From positions 1 to 13,725 of the forward strand of contig JAOUAY010000019.1 of NCBI GenBank assembly GCA_029860565.1: a stretch of DNA of 13,725 nucleotides. The letters run 5' to 3'. The notes beneath the pieces are model-generated. The model was not told the DNA's origin. It saw nothing but the letters and a program-made list of their open reading frames with translations, and made no database searches. This document shows positions 12,548 through 13,725 of the stretch, in pieces. Position numbers and translations under genes: made by a program. The stretch's first letter is position 1. Every line of letters begins with the position of its first letter. Source of the DNA: Candidatus Nitrosopumilus sp. GTDB taxonomy: Archaea > Thermoproteota > Nitrososphaeria > Nitrososphaerales > Nitrosopumilaceae.

Positions 12548-13177
12548 ATGGATAGTGTTAGAAAAACTTTTGATGAATGGGCTCAAAACGGAAGAGCAGA
12601 AGTGATGGAGGTAGAGCATGGAAAAAATGTTTTGAAATTTTTAAAAACAATATCATTTGATAACCCATTCACATTCTTAGATGTTGGATGTGGAAATGGT
12701 TGGGTAGTAAGAAAGATTGCAAAAGAAGAAAAATGTAAAAAATCCATAGGGATTGACAAAAGTAAAAAAATGATTATTCAATGTAAAAAGAAAGCAGACA
12801 GTAAAAAAGAAGAATTTATCCATACAGATATCGAATCAATGAGTTACAAAGGGAAGTTCAATTTTATTTTTTCTATGGAATCACTGTATTATTCAGATTC
12901 TATTGAAATTGCACTTGAAAAAATATATAAATTGTTAAAACCTGGAGGACAGTTTTTCTGTGGAACTGACTTTTACACAGATAATAAAGCAACTGCACGG
13001 TGGGCAGGAATAATGAAAATACAAATGCATCTTCATTCAAAAAAAGAATGGAAAGAATTCTTTCAAAAAACAGGATTTGATGTTAAAACCAAACACATCA
13101 AAGATTTGAAAAATAAAAAGAAATGGAAAAGAGAATACGGAACTTTGTTCATAATAGGCACAAAACCTGAAAAGTAA
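12548..13177 (+). CDS. Class I SAM-dependent methyltransferase
   Basis: This is a Rossmann-fold methyltransferase using S-adenosylmethionine. Motif I is FLDVGCGNGWVVRKIA (residues 43-58). The acidic residue ending strand 2 is D70 in IGIDKS, motif II/III is HTDIESMSY, motif IV is FNFIFSMESLYY (104-115), and motif VI is LLKPGGQFF (129-137). The C-terminal 70 residues (RWAGIMKIQMHLHSKKEWKEFF) form a small cap that probably sets the substrate. Length (209 aa) is normal for UbiE/UbiG-like small-molecule methyltransferases, but the acceptor cannot be read. Because the preceding gene is an isoprenoid-type reductase, a quinone or lipid substrate is possible, yet each gene has its own promoter. The last third is very lysine-rich. 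ATG 12548 follows a TATA box. RNase P RNA starts 34 bases after the stop. Confidence 0.88.
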   Translation: MDSVRKTFDEWAQNGRAEVMEVEHGKNVLKFLKTISFDNPFTFLDVGCGNGWVVRKIAKEEKCKKSIGIDKSKKMIIQCKKKADSKKEEFIHTDIESMSYKGKFNFIFSMESLYYSDSIEIALEKIYKLLKPGGQFFCGTDFYTDNKATARWAGIMKIQMHLHSKKEWKEFFQKTGFDVKTKHIKDLKNKKKWKREYGTLFIIGTKPEK

Positions 13178-13210
13178 TACTCAAATCAAATAGATGAATA
13201 CAGTTATCAT

Positions 13211-13491
13211 GTGAGCTGGAGCACGACACGCTGCTACGGCAGAGGAAACTCCTCCCTCCATACAGGAAATGTGATCTGGAGATAGATAATCAGAGATGAT
13301 TGGCAACGGAGCAGAAAATAATCCAATATGGCATACACAATGATGGCAAAACCTGAGATTCCCATAAAAGGAATGAAAAAGACGACCCACATGGAGCAAA
13401 GCCAAACAGAACTCAAAGATCCTGTACTAAGTTCAGGTAGGCTGCAAAGCGAAATATCGTGAAAACAAAAGGAGGGTTACTCCCAGCACAC
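13211..13491 (+). ncRNA. rnpB: RNase P RNA (archaeal, type A)
   Basis: This is the catalytic RNA of RNase P, which trims tRNA 5' ends. Conserved blocks appear in the right order. AGAGGAAACTCC (13241-13252) leads into the P4 5' strand CCCTCC (13254-13259), which pairs with GGAGGG (13471-13476) followed by TTA. Between them, GGAGCAAAGCCAAACAG (13393-13409) and GGTAGGCTGC (13436-13445) are near-identical to the E. coli RNA as I remember it. Helix P1 is formed by GTGAGCTGGAG (13211-13221) and CTCCCAGCACAC (13480-13491) with one mismatch and one bulge, which sets the ends. CACGA (13222-13226) can pair with TCGTG (13457-13461) as P2, and CTGC-TACG-GCAG (13231-13242) forms P3. At about 281 nt it is compact. 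GC content is clearly above that of the surroundings. A T-run follows. Confidence 0.93.
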
Positions 13492-13495
13492 ATAA

Positions 13496-13502
13496 TTTTT
13501 TT
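13496..13502 (+). terminator. T-run terminator after RNase P RNA
   Basis: Seven consecutive T residues begin five bases after the end of helix P1. Archaeal RNA polymerase stops at such runs, so this is a natural 3' boundary for the RNase P RNA. Confidence 0.6.
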
Positions 13503-13584
13503 ATTTAAAATTATCAAAATTAAGCATTGAATAAGATTTGATTTTTATAATAATTATTAGTGTAAGTTCGATAAAATTAATTCA

Positions 13585-13673
13585 ATGCCAGATTACAAAA
13601 AAATCCTATTGATGAATTATATCTAAAAAGACACATCAAAATAATTAATAAAATTAAACACAATAAACAATGA
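13585..13673 (+). pseudogene. Possible 29-residue mini-gene interrupted at an A7 run
   Basis: ATG 13585 reads MPDYKK and then enters ILLMNYI and a stop in its own frame. If the ribosome (or the sequence) shifts by one base at the A7 run 13597-13603, the reading continues as NPIDELYLKRHIKIINKIK and ends at TGA 13671-13673. The joined product is a plausible 29-residue basic peptide. A TATA-like TTTTATAATAA (13543-13553) lies about 32-42 bases upstream. The options are a recent one-base deletion, a sequencing error in the A-run, programmed slippage, or chance in AT-rich DNA. I recognise no homologue. Confidence 0.25.
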
Positions 13674-13679
13674 TAAGAA

Positions 13680-13725
13680 TCATTTGTCTTTTTCTAAAAC
13701 TTCATTTTTGAATTTTGAAAAGATA
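13680..13725 (-). CDS. C-terminal tail of a minus-strand gene entering from the right edge
   Basis: On the minus strand the last bases read ...IFSKFKNEVLEKDK followed by TGA (13682-13680). The short, charged, helical ending looks like a protein C-terminus, and the other two minus frames contain stops or lack this character. Only 14 residues are inside the window, so neither the family nor the reality of the gene can be judged. Confidence 0.3.
   Translation of the reverse strand, partial: IFSKFKNEVLEKDK

Noticed and set aside
13181..13416. Two minus-strand ORFs (74 and 60 codons) covering the first part of the RNA gene
   Set aside because: They lie antisense to RNase P RNA, whose conserved blocks and helices explain the sequence. 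The translations are low-quality and the two ORFs overlap each other in different frames.
13555..13600. TTCGA-like T-loop sequence (GTAAGTTCGATAAAATT), suggesting a tRNA
   Set aside because: No acceptor, D-arm or anticodon arm can be folded around it. I found no tRNA anywhere in the window.
13605..13625. Possible C/D box guide RNA from TGATGA at 13610
   Set aside because: I could not pair it with a D box (CTGA) and a C'/D' set at the right spacing. Other TGATGA matches in the window lie inside coding sequence.

Overview
The window looks like a piece of a Nitrososphaerota (Thaumarchaeota) chromosome, most likely a Nitrosopumilus-like marine or soil ammonia oxidiser. I infer this from the low GC content, the many TTG starts placed about 25 bases behind TATA boxes (leaderless archaeal transcripts), a Dpo4-type DNA polymerase with a PCNA-binding tail, a geranylgeranyl-reductase-type flavoprotein, an archaeosortase-like membrane protein, many very small zinc-finger proteins, and an archaeal RNase P RNA. 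No ammonia-oxidation gene is present, so the assignment rests on gene style and not on a marker gene.

Layout from left to right: (1) 1-187, the start of a minus-strand gene running off the left edge; (2) 367-796, a tandem pair of paralogous small cysteine-rich proteins; (3) 797-1156, a gene-free stretch with two successive inverted repeats built on the same GAACTAA/TTAGTTC motif; (4) 1157-2531, a two-helix potassium channel and a four-CBS-domain protein, both on the minus strand; (5) 2651-5180, a glutamate/aspartate-type symporter and a Y-family translesion polymerase on the plus strand; (6) 5193-7723, a minus-strand run that reads, in transcription order, C2H2 zinc finger, exported DsbA-like thiol oxidoreductase, CxC membrane protein (stop and start overlapping), a possible 38-residue protein, and an exosortase/archaeosortase-like protein with Ser at the usual Cys position; (7) 7774-8438, two convergent uncharacterised genes, one ending in a C2H2 finger; (8) 8522-10635, an unknown protein, a beta-hydroxyacid dehydrogenase and a short-chain dehydrogenase; (9) 10657-11093, a 41-residue single-helix membrane protein divergent from a small zinc-binding protein; (10) 11145-13177, the geranylgeranyl-reductase-family protein and a SAM methyltransferase; (11) 13211-13491, RNase P RNA with a T-run terminator; (12) 13503-13725, a possible frameshifted mini-gene and the tail of a minus-strand gene leaving the right edge.

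Most genes look like single housekeeping or accessory genes, not one pathway. The clearest functional grouping is region 6. An exported disulfide-handling protein, its translationally coupled membrane partner and a sorting-enzyme-like protein lie on one strand, which suggests an envelope-protein maturation cluster (inference). The divergent promoter between regions 6 and 7 appears to use one nearly symmetric TATA box for two leaderless genes.

I see no CRISPR array, tRNA, complete insertion sequence, phage module or obvious defence system. The least explained material is the paired-hairpin region at 797-1010, the several sub-50-codon genes, and the cluster of tiny zinc-finger proteins.
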